A stretch of DNA of 64,000 nt from Oxalobacter sp. (GCA_018384065.1 JAHAYL010000056.1:1-64000), one strand, 5' to 3'; counted from the stretch's first letter, positions 29,583-38,696 are shown. Notes: generated by a model from the letters alone, not told the origin. Numbers and translations: made by a program.

Positions 29583-30194
29583 ATGTACACAGCGTTATTC
29601 ATCATTGCCGCTTACCTGCTGGGCTCCATCTCCTTTGCGTTGGTGACCAGTAAACTGTTCGGTCTTGATGATCCCCGGACCTATGGGTCAGGCAATCCTG
29701 GGGCGACCAATGTCCTGCGGTCAGGCAATAAACTGGCAGCCTTGCTGACCCTGATTGGCGATGCAGCGAAAGGCTGGCTGGCGGTTTTCCTGGCTTCCTG
29801 GCTGGCTGACAAGGTCGGGATTGGCATCTGGGGCGTGGCAGGCGTTGCCATTGCAGCGTTCATCGGTCATCTGTTCCCGGTCTTTTCCGGATTCAAAGGC
29901 GGTAAGGGTGTAGCGACAGGGCTGGGTGTCCTGCTGGGCATCAATCCGATGCTGGGGGGCTTTGTCCTGCTGACCTGGCTGTTGGTGGCGTTCCTGACCC
30001 GGTATTCCTCGCTTTCTGCTTTGGTATCCGCTGCGCTGGCACCGGTTTATTATGGATTGATGTTCCGGGTAGATGCATTCTTCTATGCCATCTGCATCAT
30101 CAGTGCATTGCTGATTTTCCGGCACCGTCAGAACATCATCAACCTGGTATCTGGGACAGAAAGCAAAATCGGCAGCAAGAAGAAAGCTGTCTGA
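29583..30194 (+). CDS. plsY: Acyl-phosphate:glycerol-3-phosphate acyltransferase
   Basis: A protein of 203 residues, an inner-membrane enzyme that starts phospholipid synthesis by acylating glycerol-3-phosphate from acyl-phosphate. The three PlsY motifs are visible: YLLGSISFA with [33 protein letters not shown], and the later [12 protein letters not shown] region. About five membrane helices are expected. The ATG at 29583 follows AGAAAGA. The gene stands between xerD and glnS, each with its own spacer. Confidence 0.95.
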   Translation: MYTALFIIAAYLLGSISFALVTSKLFGLDDPRTYGSGNPGATNVLRSGNKLAALLTLIGDAAKGWLAVFLASWLADKVGIGIWGVAGVAIAAFIGHLFPVFSGFKGGKGVATGLGVLLGINPMLGGFVLLTWLLVAFLTRYSSLSALVSAALAPVYYGLMFRVDAFFYAICIISALLIFRHRQNIINLVSGTESKIGSKKKAV

Positions 30195-30342
30195 TACGTT
30201 TCCCTTTTGTATGGTAAGACTGTTGGTTTCCAGTCATCCTGCCTGTCAACCGGTATCAAGGACCGGATTGGCAGGGAATCAATGTTATCAGTTCCATCGA
30301 GATGCCGTACAATGTCGGGCAACGTTATTTTCAGGTCATGTT

Positions 30343-32118
30343 ATGAGCGCAGACAATAAAAACACCACTCCTACAGCAGCCTCCCAGCCGTCCAATTTCC
30401 TGAGGACCATTATTGAATCCGACCTTGGCAAAGGCACTTACCAACGTGCGGGGATGCCATCGGTCATCACCCGTTTCCCGCCGGAACCCAACGGCTACCT
30501 GCATATCGGGCATGCAAAGTCCATCTGCCTGAATTTCGGCTTGGCAGAAGATTACAAAGGGCGTTGCCATCTGCGTTTTGACGACACCAATCCGACCAAG
30601 GAAGACCAGGAATTTGTCGATACCATCAAAGACAGTGTCCAATGGCTGGGATTTTCTTGGGAACAGGGCGGTGTTCCGTACCTGCATTTCGCCAGTGACT
30701 ATTTCGATACACTATATGAGATGGCATGCGGACTGATTGAGGCAGGGCATGCTTATGTTGACAGCCAGTCACCGGAAGAAATGGCGAAGAATCGGGGGAC
30801 GTTCAACCAGCCAGGCGTGGAGTCTCCTTACCGTAACCGTCCGCCCGCTGAATCATTGGACCTGTTCCAGCGCATGAAAGCCGGTGAATTCCCGGATGGT
30901 GCGCATGTCCTCCGTGCCAAGATTGATATGGCGTCGCCGAACATGAACATGCGGGATCCTGTCATTTACCGGATCCGCCATGCTTCCCATCACCGGACCG
31001 GGGATAAATGGAACATCTACCCGATGTATGACTACACCCATCCGATTTCGGATGCACTGGAGAAAATCACCCATTCCATCTGTACGCTGGAATTCCAGGA
31101 CCATCGCCCGTTCTATGACTGGATCCTTGAAAGGCTGACTGAAAAAACAACATTGCCTGATGGCAGGGAGGTAGGCGGATTCCTGGAAAAGCCATTGCCG
31201 CATCAGTATGAATTCGCACGCCTGAACCTGACCTATACCATCACCAGCAAACGCAAGCTGTTGCAGCTGGTCGAGGAGAAACGGGTCAATGGCTGGGACG
31301 ATCCCCGTATGCCCACCATCGTCGGCATACGGCGCAGGGGATATACCCCAGAAGCCATCCGCCTGTTCTGCGAACGGATCGGTGTGGCGAAAGCCGATGG
31401 TTGGATTGACATCAGTACATTGGAAGGCAGCCTGAGGGATGACTTGGACCCCAAGGCACCCCGTGCTGCCGCTGTCCTGCATCCGCTCAAACTCATCATC
31501 GACAACTATCCGGAAGGGCAGGTTGAAACCTGCACGGCACCGGTCCATCCCCATTATCCAGAACGGGGGGAACGCCAGTTCAACTTCTCCCGTGAAATCT
31601 GGATTGAGCAGGATGATTTCATGGTGGAACCCGTCAAAGGATACCGCCGCCTGTACCCGGGCAACCGGGTACGCCTGCGCTGTGCCTATATTGTGGAATG
31701 TACCGGTTTCGACCGGGATGCAGCTGGCAATGTCATTGCTGTCCACGCCAACTATCTGCCAGACAGCCGAAGCGGGACAGAGACCAGCCAGAACTACAAA
31801 GTCCGTGGCACCATCCATTGGGTCAGTACCAGTGATGCGGTGCCAGCTGAAGTCCGTCTCTATGACCGGCTGTTTGCAGAAGCCATGCCGGATGCCAATG
31901 GCAGGGATTTCCGTGACGCCCTCAATCCAGACTCATTGCAGGTTGTGGACGCTTACCTTGAACCGGGGCTTGCCAAGGCGGCACCTGGAGATATCTTCCA
32001 ATTTGAGCGCCAGGGCTATTTCGTTGCAGACTTGGTGGATTCGCAGCCAGGGAAACCGGTTTTCAACCGTGCGGTTACATTGCGCGACTCATGGGTGAAA
32101 GACCAGAAGAAAAAATAA
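30343..32118 (+). CDS. glnS: Glutaminyl-tRNA synthetase
   Basis: A protein of 591 residues, a class I synthetase for tRNA-Gln. RFPPEPNGYLHIGHAKS carries the HIGH motif at 54-57. RFDDTNPTKE is the GlnRS/GluRS block, and TITSKRKL stands at the KMSKS position. The two C-terminal beta-barrels bind the anticodon. The ATG at 30343 is chosen (MSADNKNTTP) because the upstream frame to 30211 has no family match. It ends with a strong bidirectional terminator. Confidence 0.97.
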   Translation: MSADNKNTTPTAASQPSNFLRTIIESDLGKGTYQRAGMPSVITRFPPEPNGYLHIGHAKSICLNFGLAEDYKGRCHLRFDDTNPTKEDQEFVDTIKDSVQWLGFSWEQGGVPYLHFASDYFDTLYEMACGLIEAGHAYVDSQSPEEMAKNRGTFNQPGVESPYRNRPPAESLDLFQRMKAGEFPDGAHVLRAKIDMASPNMNMRDPVIYRIRHASHHRTGDKWNIYPMYDYTHPISDALEKITHSICTLEFQDHRPFYDWILERLTEKTTLPDGREVGGFLEKPLPHQYEFARLNLTYTITSKRKLLQLVEEKRVNGWDDPRMPTIVGIRRRGYTPEAIRLFCERIGVAKADGWIDISTLEGSLRDDLDPKAPRAAAVLHPLKLIIDNYPEGQVETCTAPVHPHYPERGERQFNFSREIWIEQDDFMVEPVKGYRRLYPGNRVRLRCAYIVECTGFDRDAAGNVIAVHANYLPDSRSGTETSQNYKVRGTIHWVSTSDAVPAEVRLYDRLFAEAMPDANGRDFRDALNPDSLQVVDAYLEPGLAKAAPGDIFQFERQGYFVADLVDSQPGKPVFNRAVTLRDSWVKDQKKK

Positions 32119-32139
32119 GGTCAACAGACGTCAGCGATG

Positions 32140-32172
32140 AAAAATGCCAGACAGGGATGTCTGGCATTTTTT
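32140..32172. terminator. Bidirectional terminator after glnS
   Basis: A perfect 14-bp stem from AAAAATGCCAGACA (32140-32153) and its complement (32158-32171), with loop GGGA. It serves glnS (+) and the M48 gene (-). Confidence 0.93.
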
Positions 32173-32200
32173 GGTATCAATAGATGGAAGGCCTGTCCGG

Positions 32201-33040
32201 CTACGCGCGGCGGCTTCTCTTGCGGCTGGTTGCCGGCTTCTTGTGCTGGGTAGCTTCGTACAGAGGCATGACCTCCGGCAGATGCGACTGCAGGTCCTTG
32301 ATGCGGCTGTCGTTTGACGGATGGGTCGAGAGGATGGCTACAGAATTGCCGCCTCCACTGAGGGCGGACATCTTCCGCCAGACATTGACCGCTTCTTCTG
32401 GGTTATAACCGGCACGTGCCATCAGCTCCATCCCCATGGTGTCTGCTTCGGTTTCCATTGAACGGGAGAACGGCAGGGAGAACAGTACCTTGTTCATACC
32501 GCTTGCCAGCTCTGATGAGCCGATGAAAGAACCCAGGATGGCGGTCGGGATGCTGGTCGCAACCTGCTGGGAAGCCTGTTCACGGGAATGTTCACGCAGG
32601 GCATGGGCAATTTCATGACCGATGACTGCTGCCAGTTCGCCATCTGTCAGTTTCAGGGAGTCAATGATGCCCGTATAGACAGCAATCTTGCCGCCCGGCA
32701 TGCAGAAGGCATTGACTGTCTTGGAGGTCAGGACATTGACTTCCCATTTCCAGCGCAGGGCATCCTTCCGGAAAACACCGACCTGGTTGATCAGCCGTTT
32801 CGAGATATTGACAACCCGGTTGGTGTAAGAGCGGTTCGTATTGAGGGCATTCGCATTTTTTGCCTTGGTCAGCAGCTGGCTGTAAGCCTGTTGGGAAGCC
32901 TGGTCCATTTCCTCAGATGAGACAATCATCAGCTGGCTGCGGTCAGAGCCGGTAGCGCCGCCCATCGTTGTTGTCTGGCAGCCACAGAGCGCTGCAAGGC
33001 AGGCAGCGGCAAGGGCTGATCGGGTAAACCATTTCTTCAT
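32201..33040 (-). CDS. M48 family metallopeptidase lipoprotein, copy 1
   Basis: A protein of 279 residues. The N-terminal signal ends in a lipobox LCGC (C21), so it should be a lipoprotein. The peptidase domain has HEIAH at 142-146 (zinc ligands and catalytic Glu) and a downstream SMETEADTMG with the third zinc ligand. It is of the LoiP/BepA-like group that guards the outer membrane. A basic C-terminal tail (KKPATSRKRSRRA) is absent from the second copy. It lies 23 bp downstream of its paralogue on the same strand; the two probably form an operon. Confidence 0.9.
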   Translation of the reverse strand: MKKWFTRSALAAACLAALCGCQTTTMGGATGSDRSQLMIVSSEEMDQASQQAYSQLLTKAKNANALNTNRSYTNRVVNISKRLINQVGVFRKDALRWKWEVNVLTSKTVNAFCMPGGKIAVYTGIIDSLKLTDGELAAVIGHEIAHALREHSREQASQQVATSIPTAILGSFIGSSELASGMNKVLFSLPFSRSMETEADTMGMELMARAGYNPEEAVNVWRKMSALSGGGNSVAILSTHPSNDSRIKDLQSHLPEVMPLYEATQHKKPATSRKRSRRA

Positions 33041-33063
33041 TGTTGTTTCCTTTCCATCAATAT

Positions 33064-33873
33064 TCAGCCACGGTTCTGGATGGCTGCTTCATAAAGGGGT
33101 TTCACTGTCGGCAATGCCTTTTCAAGGTTGGCGATGCGTGTCTGGTCAGATGGGTGCGTGGACAGGAACTGCGGTGGCGCACCTTTCTGGAGTTTCGCCA
33201 TCTTCCGCCAGACATTCGGTGCGGCTTCAGGGTTGAAACCGGCCCGTGCCATCAATTCCAGTCCCATGATGTCAGATTCCGTTTCCATCGTCCGGGAATA
33301 AGGCAGGGCGAAAAGATACTGCGAAATCAATGCTGCCATACCCTGTTGGATCTGGCTGCCGGTCGCAATGCCGACCAACGTGATGGCACCCTGCTGCAGG
33401 AGCTGCTGGGAAACCTTTTCACGGCTGTGTTCGCGCAATGCATGGGAAATCTCATGGCCGATGACTGCCGCCAGTTCATCATCCGTCAGGTTCAGTTTCT
33501 GGATGATGCCGGTGAACACGGCAATCTTGCCACCCGGCATGCAGAACGCATTCACCTCATCGCTCTTGATGGTGTTCACTTCCCATTTCCAGCTGGTGGC
33601 ATCCGGCCGGAAGACGCTGACCTGGTTGGCAAGCCGTTGGGCGATGGCAAGTACCCGTTTGGCATCAGGGCTGGTGGTATCCAGCCGCCTTGCCCGCTGG
33701 GCTTTGACGAGTGTCTGGCGGTAAGCTTGGGCGGACTGTTGGTTCACTGCTTCGGCAGGCACCAGCAGCAGCTGTTTGCGGGTCGTCTTTGTCGCACCGG
33801 ATTCCGTGGAACTTTGGCAGCCGGTTACCAACAGGGAAAGGGCGGCAAGCACCGCCACAAGCATTCTTTTCAT
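33064..33873 (-). CDS. M48 family metallopeptidase lipoprotein, copy 2
   Basis: A protein of 269 residues with lipobox LVTGC (C19) and zinc motif HEISH at 140-144. The third ligand is in TMETESDIMG. Blocks shared with copy 1 include VNAFCMPGGKIAV, TDDELAAVIGHE and LMARAGFNPE. The N-terminal 60 residues and the region after the active site differ more. The two arose by tandem duplication; the substrates are unknown. This copy is promoter-proximal, with AGGAGAACC before its ATG. Confidence 0.9.
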   Translation of the reverse strand: MKRMLVAVLAALSLLVTGCQSSTESGATKTTRKQLLLVPAEAVNQQSAQAYRQTLVKAQRARRLDTTSPDAKRVLAIAQRLANQVSVFRPDATSWKWEVNTIKSDEVNAFCMPGGKIAVFTGIIQKLNLTDDELAAVIGHEISHALREHSREKVSQQLLQQGAITLVGIATGSQIQQGMAALISQYLFALPYSRTMETESDIMGLELMARAGFNPEAAPNVWRKMAKLQKGAPPQFLSTHPSDQTRIANLEKALPTVKPLYEAAIQNRG

Positions 33874-34031
33874 GTCGGTTCTCCTGAAAAGGGCAGTCGA
33901 GCTGGGGATTATTGTATCAGATGTACGGAAAGGCGAACCCTGTTTCAGGGGTGTCCAAGGTATCGGGCAGGTATCCGTTTAATGGCATAATGCAGGGGAG
34001 ATGTCCTGAACCCAGAAGAAAGGATTTTTTG

Positions 34032-34634
34032 ATGAAACTGTATTACACGCCGGGTGCCTGCTCGCTTTCACCCCATATCGTCCTGCTGGAGGCAGGATTG
34101 CCTTATGAACTGGAGGCCGTTGACCTGGCAACCAAGGAAACGGAAAAAGGGGAAGATTACTATCTGGTCAACACCAAAGGTGCGGTGCCTGCATTGCAGC
34201 TGGATGACGGTTCTGTCCTGACCGAAGGGGCTGTCATCATCCAGTACCTGGCTGACCAAGTGCCGGAAAAGCAGCTGGTTCCTGCCACGGGGACATTCGA
34301 GCGTTACCGTCTTCAGGAATGGCTGAATTTCATCGCGATGGATTTCCAGAAAAACTTCCTGCCGGTTTTCCGGCCTGACTTTGCAGCCTGTCGGGATGCC
34401 GCTGTCAAGCTGATTGAAAAGCAGTGCGACTACATCGACCGTCAGCTGGTCGGCAAAGACTGGCTGATGGGAAGCCGTTTCACGGTGGCAGATATCTACC
34501 TGTTTGTCATCACCTCCTGGCTGAAGTATGCAGAGATTGATATCGGTCAGTGGAAACTGCTGTCAGCCTGGCAGGAACGGGTTGCGGCCCGTCCTGCTGT
34601 CCAGAAAGCCTTGGCGGAAGAAGGCTTGAAGTAA
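34032..34634 (+). CDS. Glutathione S-transferase family protein
   Basis: A protein of 200 residues. The thioredoxin-fold N-terminal domain starts MKLYYTPGACSLSPHIVLLEAG, which resembles beta-class bacterial GSTs; the cysteine in GACS is at the beta-class active-site position (C10). The VPALQLDDGSVLTEGAVIIQYLAD segment binds the glutathione gamma-glutamyl end. The helical C-terminal domain has the GSRFTVADIYLFV motif. The substrate is unknown. The ATG at 34032 is chosen on family alignment; the frame extends upstream to 33912 without support. Confidence 0.93.
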   Translation: MKLYYTPGACSLSPHIVLLEAGLPYELEAVDLATKETEKGEDYYLVNTKGAVPALQLDDGSVLTEGAVIIQYLADQVPEKQLVPATGTFERYRLQEWLNFIAMDFQKNFLPVFRPDFAACRDAAVKLIEKQCDYIDRQLVGKDWLMGSRFTVADIYLFVITSWLKYAEIDIGQWKLLSAWQERVAARPAVQKALAEEGLK

Positions 34635-34658
34635 AGCCGGTATAAACAGCAGGCATCC

Positions 34659-34681
34659 CCATGCCATCAATGGTGGCATGG
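34659..34681. other. Hairpin between convergent GST gene and pyrD
   Basis: A perfect 8-bp stem CCATGCCA/TGGCATGG with a 7-nt loop. There is no T-run, so terminator function is uncertain. Confidence 0.4.
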
Positions 34682-34700
34682 TGCGTGTGGAAGGATACCG

Positions 34701-35747
34701 TCAGATTGAATGACGGCGCAGCGTCTGGATGCAGTTCCTGACAAGTCCCGGTCCTGAATAGATCATGCCGGTCAGCACCTGGACCAGCGAGGCGCCCGCT
34801 TCAATCTTTTCTTGGGCATCCTCTCCGGTGAGGATGCCGCCGACCCCGATGATTGGGATAGCATCCCCCAGCGCTTTCTTCAGTTCCCGGATGACATGGG
34901 TCGAGGCATCTTTCACCGGAGCACCGGAAAGCCCACCGGTTTCCAACCCGTTTTTCAGATGTTTGACGGCTTCGCGTGAAATGGTGGTGTTCGTCGCGAT
35001 GACGCCGTCAATCTGATGGCGGAGCAGGGCATCTGCGATGTGCACTGTCTGTTCATCATCGATATCGGGGGCGATCTTCAATGCCAGCGGCACATAACGC
35101 GCGTGTTGCTGGGTCAGCCGTTCGCGGGCATCCGTCAGCTGTCTTAGCAGGTTGTCCAGTTCAGATTCGCCTTGGAGCTGGCGCAGGTTCTTCGTGTTCG
35201 GGGAAGAGATGTTGATGGCGATGTAATCCGCAACGGGATAGACCTTTTCCAGGCAGATCAGGTAATCATCCACCGCCTTTTCAATCGGTGTCACCGCATT
35301 CTTGCCGATGTTCAGCCCAAGGATGCCTTTCTTCTGCTGGTAGAAACGGGATGATTTCACATTCTCGACCAGCACATCCACACCGTCATTGTTGAACCCC
35401 ATCCGGTTGATCAGTCCTTCCACATCAGGCAGGCGGAACATACGGGGTTTCGGGTTGCCGGGCTGGGGGCGGGGCGTCACCGTGCCCAGTTCCAGGAAAC
35501 CGAATCCAAGGGAAGCCAGGCCATCAATGCAGGAACCGTTCTTGTCCAGGCCAGCGGCAAGACCGACCGGATTGGGGAAATCCAGTCCCATCACCTTCCT
35601 AGGTAGTGGATCAATGGCGGGAGCCAGTGCTGTCAGCCCCAGTTTCGCCGCTGTCCGCATCGAAGACAGCGTGAACAGGTGGGCATTCTCCGGATCCATC
35701 GCAAACAGGAAGGGGCGGATGATGGGATAGGCAAAATCAGGAATCAT
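34701..35747 (-). CDS. pyrD: Dihydroorotate dehydrogenase (quinone)
   Basis: A protein of 348 residues, the class 2, membrane-associated, FMN-dependent enzyme of pyrimidine synthesis that passes electrons to quinone. The N-terminal helical part ([19 protein letters not shown]) is typical of class 2. [25 protein letters not shown] with the catalytic Ser, and [21 protein letters not shown] are family blocks. The quinone dependence is inferred from class membership. Confidence 0.96.
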   Translation of the reverse strand: MIPDFAYPIIRPFLFAMDPENAHLFTLSSMRTAAKLGLTALAPAIDPLPRKVMGLDFPNPVGLAAGLDKNGSCIDGLASLGFGFLELGTVTPRPQPGNPKPRMFRLPDVEGLINRMGFNNDGVDVLVENVKSSRFYQQKKGILGLNIGKNAVTPIEKAVDDYLICLEKVYPVADYIAINISSPNTKNLRQLQGESELDNLLRQLTDARERLTQQHARYVPLALKIAPDIDDEQTVHIADALLRHQIDGVIATNTTISREAVKHLKNGLETGGLSGAPVKDASTHVIRELKKALGDAIPIIGVGGILTGEDAQEKIEAGASLVQVLTGMIYSGPGLVRNCIQTLRRHSI

Positions 35748-35861
35748 CGGGTTTGGGTTCTCTCAGCACCAGTTGCCGGCATGGCCAGGCAGTTGTCAAT
35801 CACAGCCACAGGCTTTCTGATAGGAAAACCTGTCATATATCATCTTATTGTAACGTAAGCA

Positions 35862-36659
35862 TCAACCTGATTTCAGTGGGAATCTGTTGGAATTGGGCAA
35901 CGCAGGCAGGAAATGGCAGAAAGGGCAATCAGCAGACCGCCAGTCCGTCACATCAGGCAGATGGCAGACCCGGGCAAGATGGGCGGAAAAGGCCTTGCGG
36001 GGTATCAGTGATGCACCAAGGGAGGCGAGATGGGCGGTTTCCTGCTGGCAGTCAATCAAGGCGACCCCCTGCTGTTTCAGGAAAGCCGTCAGGAAAACCA
36101 AGGCGATCTTGGAGGCATCTGTCCGATGGAAAAACATCGATTCCCCGAAAAACATCCTGCCGATGCTGATGCCGTAAGCGCCACCAACCAGGATACCGTT
36201 GTAAAAAACCTCGGCGGAATGGGTGATGCCCCGATGATGCAGTTCCCTGTAATTTTCGAGAATGGTGTCCGTAATCCAGGTGCCGTCCTGTCCCTTGCGG
36301 ACCGTGGTGGCGCAACAGCGCATGACATCCTCAAAAGCCGTGTCGAAACAGACCCGCCAGATACCATCCGAATGCATGCTCCGGTGCACCTGCCGGAGCT
36401 TCTTCCTTAGAGACTGTGAAACAATCAATCCATCGGTGGAAAGGACCATGCGGGGATCCGGGCTCCACCACATGACAGGATACCCGTCGCTGTACCATGG
36501 GAAAATGCCTTGCCGGTAGGCGCGTACCAGCTGTTCCGGTGTCAAGGTTTCACTGAAAGCCAGCAGTCCTTCGACGCCCTCTTGGCGGACAGCCATCGAA
36601 ACATCAGGGAAATCATCGTCAGGCTGAAGCCAAGGCAACCGGTCAACCGTCAAAGGCAT
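35862..36659 (-). CDS. aat: Leucyl/phenylalanyl-tRNA-protein transferase
   Basis: A protein of 265 residues that adds Leu or Phe to proteins with N-terminal Arg or Lys, marking them for ClpAP. RAYRQGIFPWYSDGYPVMWWSPDPRMVL, GTWITDTILENYRELHHRGITHSAEVF, and GGAYGISIGRMFFGESMFF are the family blocks. The C-terminal IDCQQETAHLASLGA follows. The ATG at 36659 (MPLTVDRLPW) is preferred to the in-frame start at 36761, which lies inside the TIR gene. In many betaproteobacteria an arginyl-transferase gene follows aat before pyrD; here only about 114 bp separate aat and pyrD. Confidence 0.94.
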   Translation of the reverse strand: MPLTVDRLPWLQPDDDFPDVSMAVRQEGVEGLLAFSETLTPEQLVRAYRQGIFPWYSDGYPVMWWSPDPRMVLSTDGLIVSQSLRKKLRQVHRSMHSDGIWRVCFDTAFEDVMRCCATTVRKGQDGTWITDTILENYRELHHRGITHSAEVFYNGILVGGAYGISIGRMFFGESMFFHRTDASKIALVFLTAFLKQQGVALIDCQQETAHLASLGASLIPRKAFSAHLARVCHLPDVTDWRSADCPFCHFLPALPNSNRFPLKSG

Positions 36660-36687
36660 CGCAGGGAACCACCTGTTGCCGGGGCGG

Positions 36688-37125
36688 TCATTTGATGATT
36701 TTGTTTTTCTTGGCAACCTTCTCGATCGCCTCACCGAGTTCCGTCTCATTCCAGCCGACAATCACATCAGCAGCCCGTTTTTCCTTATAAGAAGTGAATT
36801 TCGGGTCAGCCGCTTGGATCAAGACCAGTGGGACCTTCAGTTTGCGGGCGGCATCGAACTCGATGTTGGTCCAGCGTTTGTATTCCTCATAGACCCCTGC
36901 CAACAGGACCACGCAGCAGCATTCGTTCATCTGGGTCTCGATTGCATCAATCAACGCCTTGTTTGACCGCAGGAACTGCACCGGGTCATCCTTGGAGACA
37001 CTGCGGAACTCATACTGGAAACCAGTACTGCTCTTTCTCGCATAGTCTGCCATCAGACTGTTGATACGTTCCATGCCGTCTTCAATCGACCAGACATGGC
37101 ACAGGAAAATCGGGTAGGTTGCCAT
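36688..37125 (-). CDS. Stand-alone TIR-like domain protein (DUF1863/ThsB-like)
   Basis: A protein of 145 residues consisting only of a TIR-like domain. YPIFLCHVWSIEDG starts strand A. CCCVVLLAGVYEEY follows a helix, and NIEFDAARKLKVPLVLI carries E89 at the position of the family catalytic or structural glutamate. The closest described type I know is the MTH538/ThsB TIR-like family, sensors of Thoeris antiphage systems that make NAD-derived signals; family membership is by eye. No ThsA-like (SIR2 or SLOG) gene is nearby. AAGGAG lies before the ATG at 37125, 13 bp past the NUDIX gene stop and 28 bp before aat. Codon use looks native. Confidence 0.75.
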   Translation of the reverse strand: MATYPIFLCHVWSIEDGMERINSLMADYARKSSTGFQYEFRSVSKDDPVQFLRSNKALIDAIETQMNECCCVVLLAGVYEEYKRWTNIEFDAARKLKVPLVLIQAADPKFTSYKEKRAADVIVGWNETELGEAIEKVAKKNKIIK

Positions 37126-37138
37126 AACAGAAAACTCC

Positions 37139-37702
37139 TTAACGGGACAAATCGATGGTATGCACGCCAAAACCACCATGCTCAAGGATACCCTTTTTCC
37201 CGTCTTCAAAAAAGAACCGGAGGGCATGGGTGATGGTTGAGAAAGCCAGCCTGTCCCATGGAACTTCCGCTTCCGTGAACAGGCGGACCTCCCGGCTTTC
37301 TTCGCCAGGGGCAAAACGGGCTTCCTTCATGTCTGCCAGGTAAAACAGATGCACCTGCTGGAAAACCGCCAGGTTCATCAAGGCGAAAAGTCCCCTGACT
37401 GAGACTTCGGCGGTGGCTTCTTCCTGGGTTTCCCGGATGGCGGCCTGTTCAGTCGTCTCATTGATTTCCATGAAACCGCCGGGCAATGTCCAGTAATTGT
37501 CACGGGGTTCGATGGCGCGGCGGCACAGCAGGACTTCCGTGCCACGTGACGTTTTCAGGCGGGGGATGGTGCAGACCACAATCTTGGGGTTCTCATAATG
37601 GATGGTGCCGCAGGCATGGCAGACATCGCGCAGACGGTTGTCCAAGGGAGGGACTTCCTGCGTCAGGGGTTTGCCACAGTTTGAACAGAAATGCATGACC
37701 AT
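37139..37702 (-). CDS. NUDIX hydrolase with N-terminal zinc ribbon
   Basis: A protein of 187 residues. The first 35 hold a zinc ribbon (CSNCGK and CHACG, four cysteines). The Nudix domain follows, with a Nudix box beginning GGFMEINE and containing the RETQEEATAEV metal-binding glutamates. This layout recalls NudC-like NADH pyrophosphatases, but the protein is shorter and lacks the full NudC N-terminal domain. The substrate is unknown. A second ATG at 37696 is an alternative start. It is the upstream partner of the TIR-like gene and aat in a probable three-gene run. Confidence 0.85.
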   Translation of the reverse strand: MVMHFCSNCGKPLTQEVPPLDNRLRDVCHACGTIHYENPKIVVCTIPRLKTSRGTEVLLCRRAIEPRDNYWTLPGGFMEINETTEQAAIRETQEEATAEVSVRGLFALMNLAVFQQVHLFYLADMKEARFAPGEESREVRLFTEAEVPWDRLAFSTITHALRFFFEDGKKGILEHGGFGVHTIDLSR

Positions 37703-37810
37703 CGGAAAATCAAAAAACAGGGGAGCGTGAAGCTTGAATGCTATTCTAGTCCAATGGAGCCGGGAATAGGCGGATTTTCCTTCCCAGAGCGCAGTAAACT
37801 GGGCATATGG

Positions 37811-37839
37811 TTGAAACCGGTGGCTGAATCAGCTATAAT
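37811..37839 (+). promoter_or_regulatory. Promoter of initiator tRNA-Met
   Basis: TTGAAA (37811-37816) and TATAAT (37834-37839) are separated by exactly 17 bp, starting transcription about 7 bp upstream of the tRNA. Confidence 0.85.
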
Positions 37840-37852
37840 GAATACTTACAGA

Positions 37853-37929
<77 letters not shown>

Positions 37930-37938
37930 TTGCCAAAG

Positions 37939-37966
37939 AAGCCGTTGATGCAAGTCAACGGCTTTT
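37939..37966 (+). terminator. tRNA-fMet terminator
   Basis: A perfect 10-bp stem AAGCCGTTGA/TCAACGGCTT with a 6-nt loop is followed by TT. Confidence 0.85.
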
Positions 37967-38080
37967 CTGTTTTCTGCCTGCCCCTTCATTGAGGGAGAAC
38001 CAAAATTGCTCAATCAGCCGCATCAGCTTTGGCATCATCCTACGCGTCCGCCTGGCTGGGGAAATCCTGTAAATCCGATG

Positions 38081-38135
38081 TTTTGCGGTATATGAATCCG
38101 GCATTTTGCGGTAAACAATCTGCGTTTTTGCGGAA
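38081..38135 (+). repeat. Three phased TTTTGCGG direct repeats
   Basis: TTTTGCGGTA at 38081-38090 and 38104-38113, and TTTTGCGGAA at 38126-38135. Intervals are 23 and 22 bp, about two helical turns, so all three face the same side of DNA. Confidence 0.6.
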
Positions 38136-38682
38136 ACTGCTTTATACCGGCAATACTGTCCGCCGTTTTGGGGGAAACTGGATTGCATTGACGATGTCCT
38201 GTCTTTGGTGCTGACTGTTCCCCGTCTAATATATATAGGTATGTTGCAGGAATGCCGTTTCCAAAGACGGGACAGCCTGCCTGGAAGCGGTTTTGTCAGG
38301 TTCTGATATGGTCTGGCAGGAGCGGAAAAACGGCCTGTCAGAGCGTGTGCCTGAAAATCGTTATTGAAATCACAGATTTAGCCCATTTTTTTACGGAAAA
38401 AGGTTATAAACACACTTTTTCTAAAAAGGCAATAAAAAAAACAGGATTGTTGTAAAACGGTGAATTTGGGATAAATTCCGAGTGTTTTCAAAAAATAATG
38501 TTCTGTTCTGACAAAAACCGTTACATTTTGAATTGATTTTTAAAAAAGTGTGCGGAATGTACAACAAAAAATCGAAAAAAACGTGACAGTCTGAGAAAGG
38601 GAAAGATAGAATGAACCTATCCTCTAAAGATGTCTCATCTCAGGATGCGCGCAAGACACCTTTTTTGGAATTAATAAGATTT

Positions 38683-38696
38683 ATCTACATGTAGAT
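38683..38696. promoter_or_regulatory. Palindrome upstream of the porin start
   Basis: ATCTACATGTAGAT is a perfect 14-bp palindrome 24 bp upstream of the porin ATG. It could be an operator or a 5'-leader hairpin. Confidence 0.45.

Noticed and set aside
37955-38455. Short frames of 60-77 codons in the porin upstream region
   Set aside because: No ribosome site, no domain and unusual composition. The stretch is better read as non-coding regulatory DNA.
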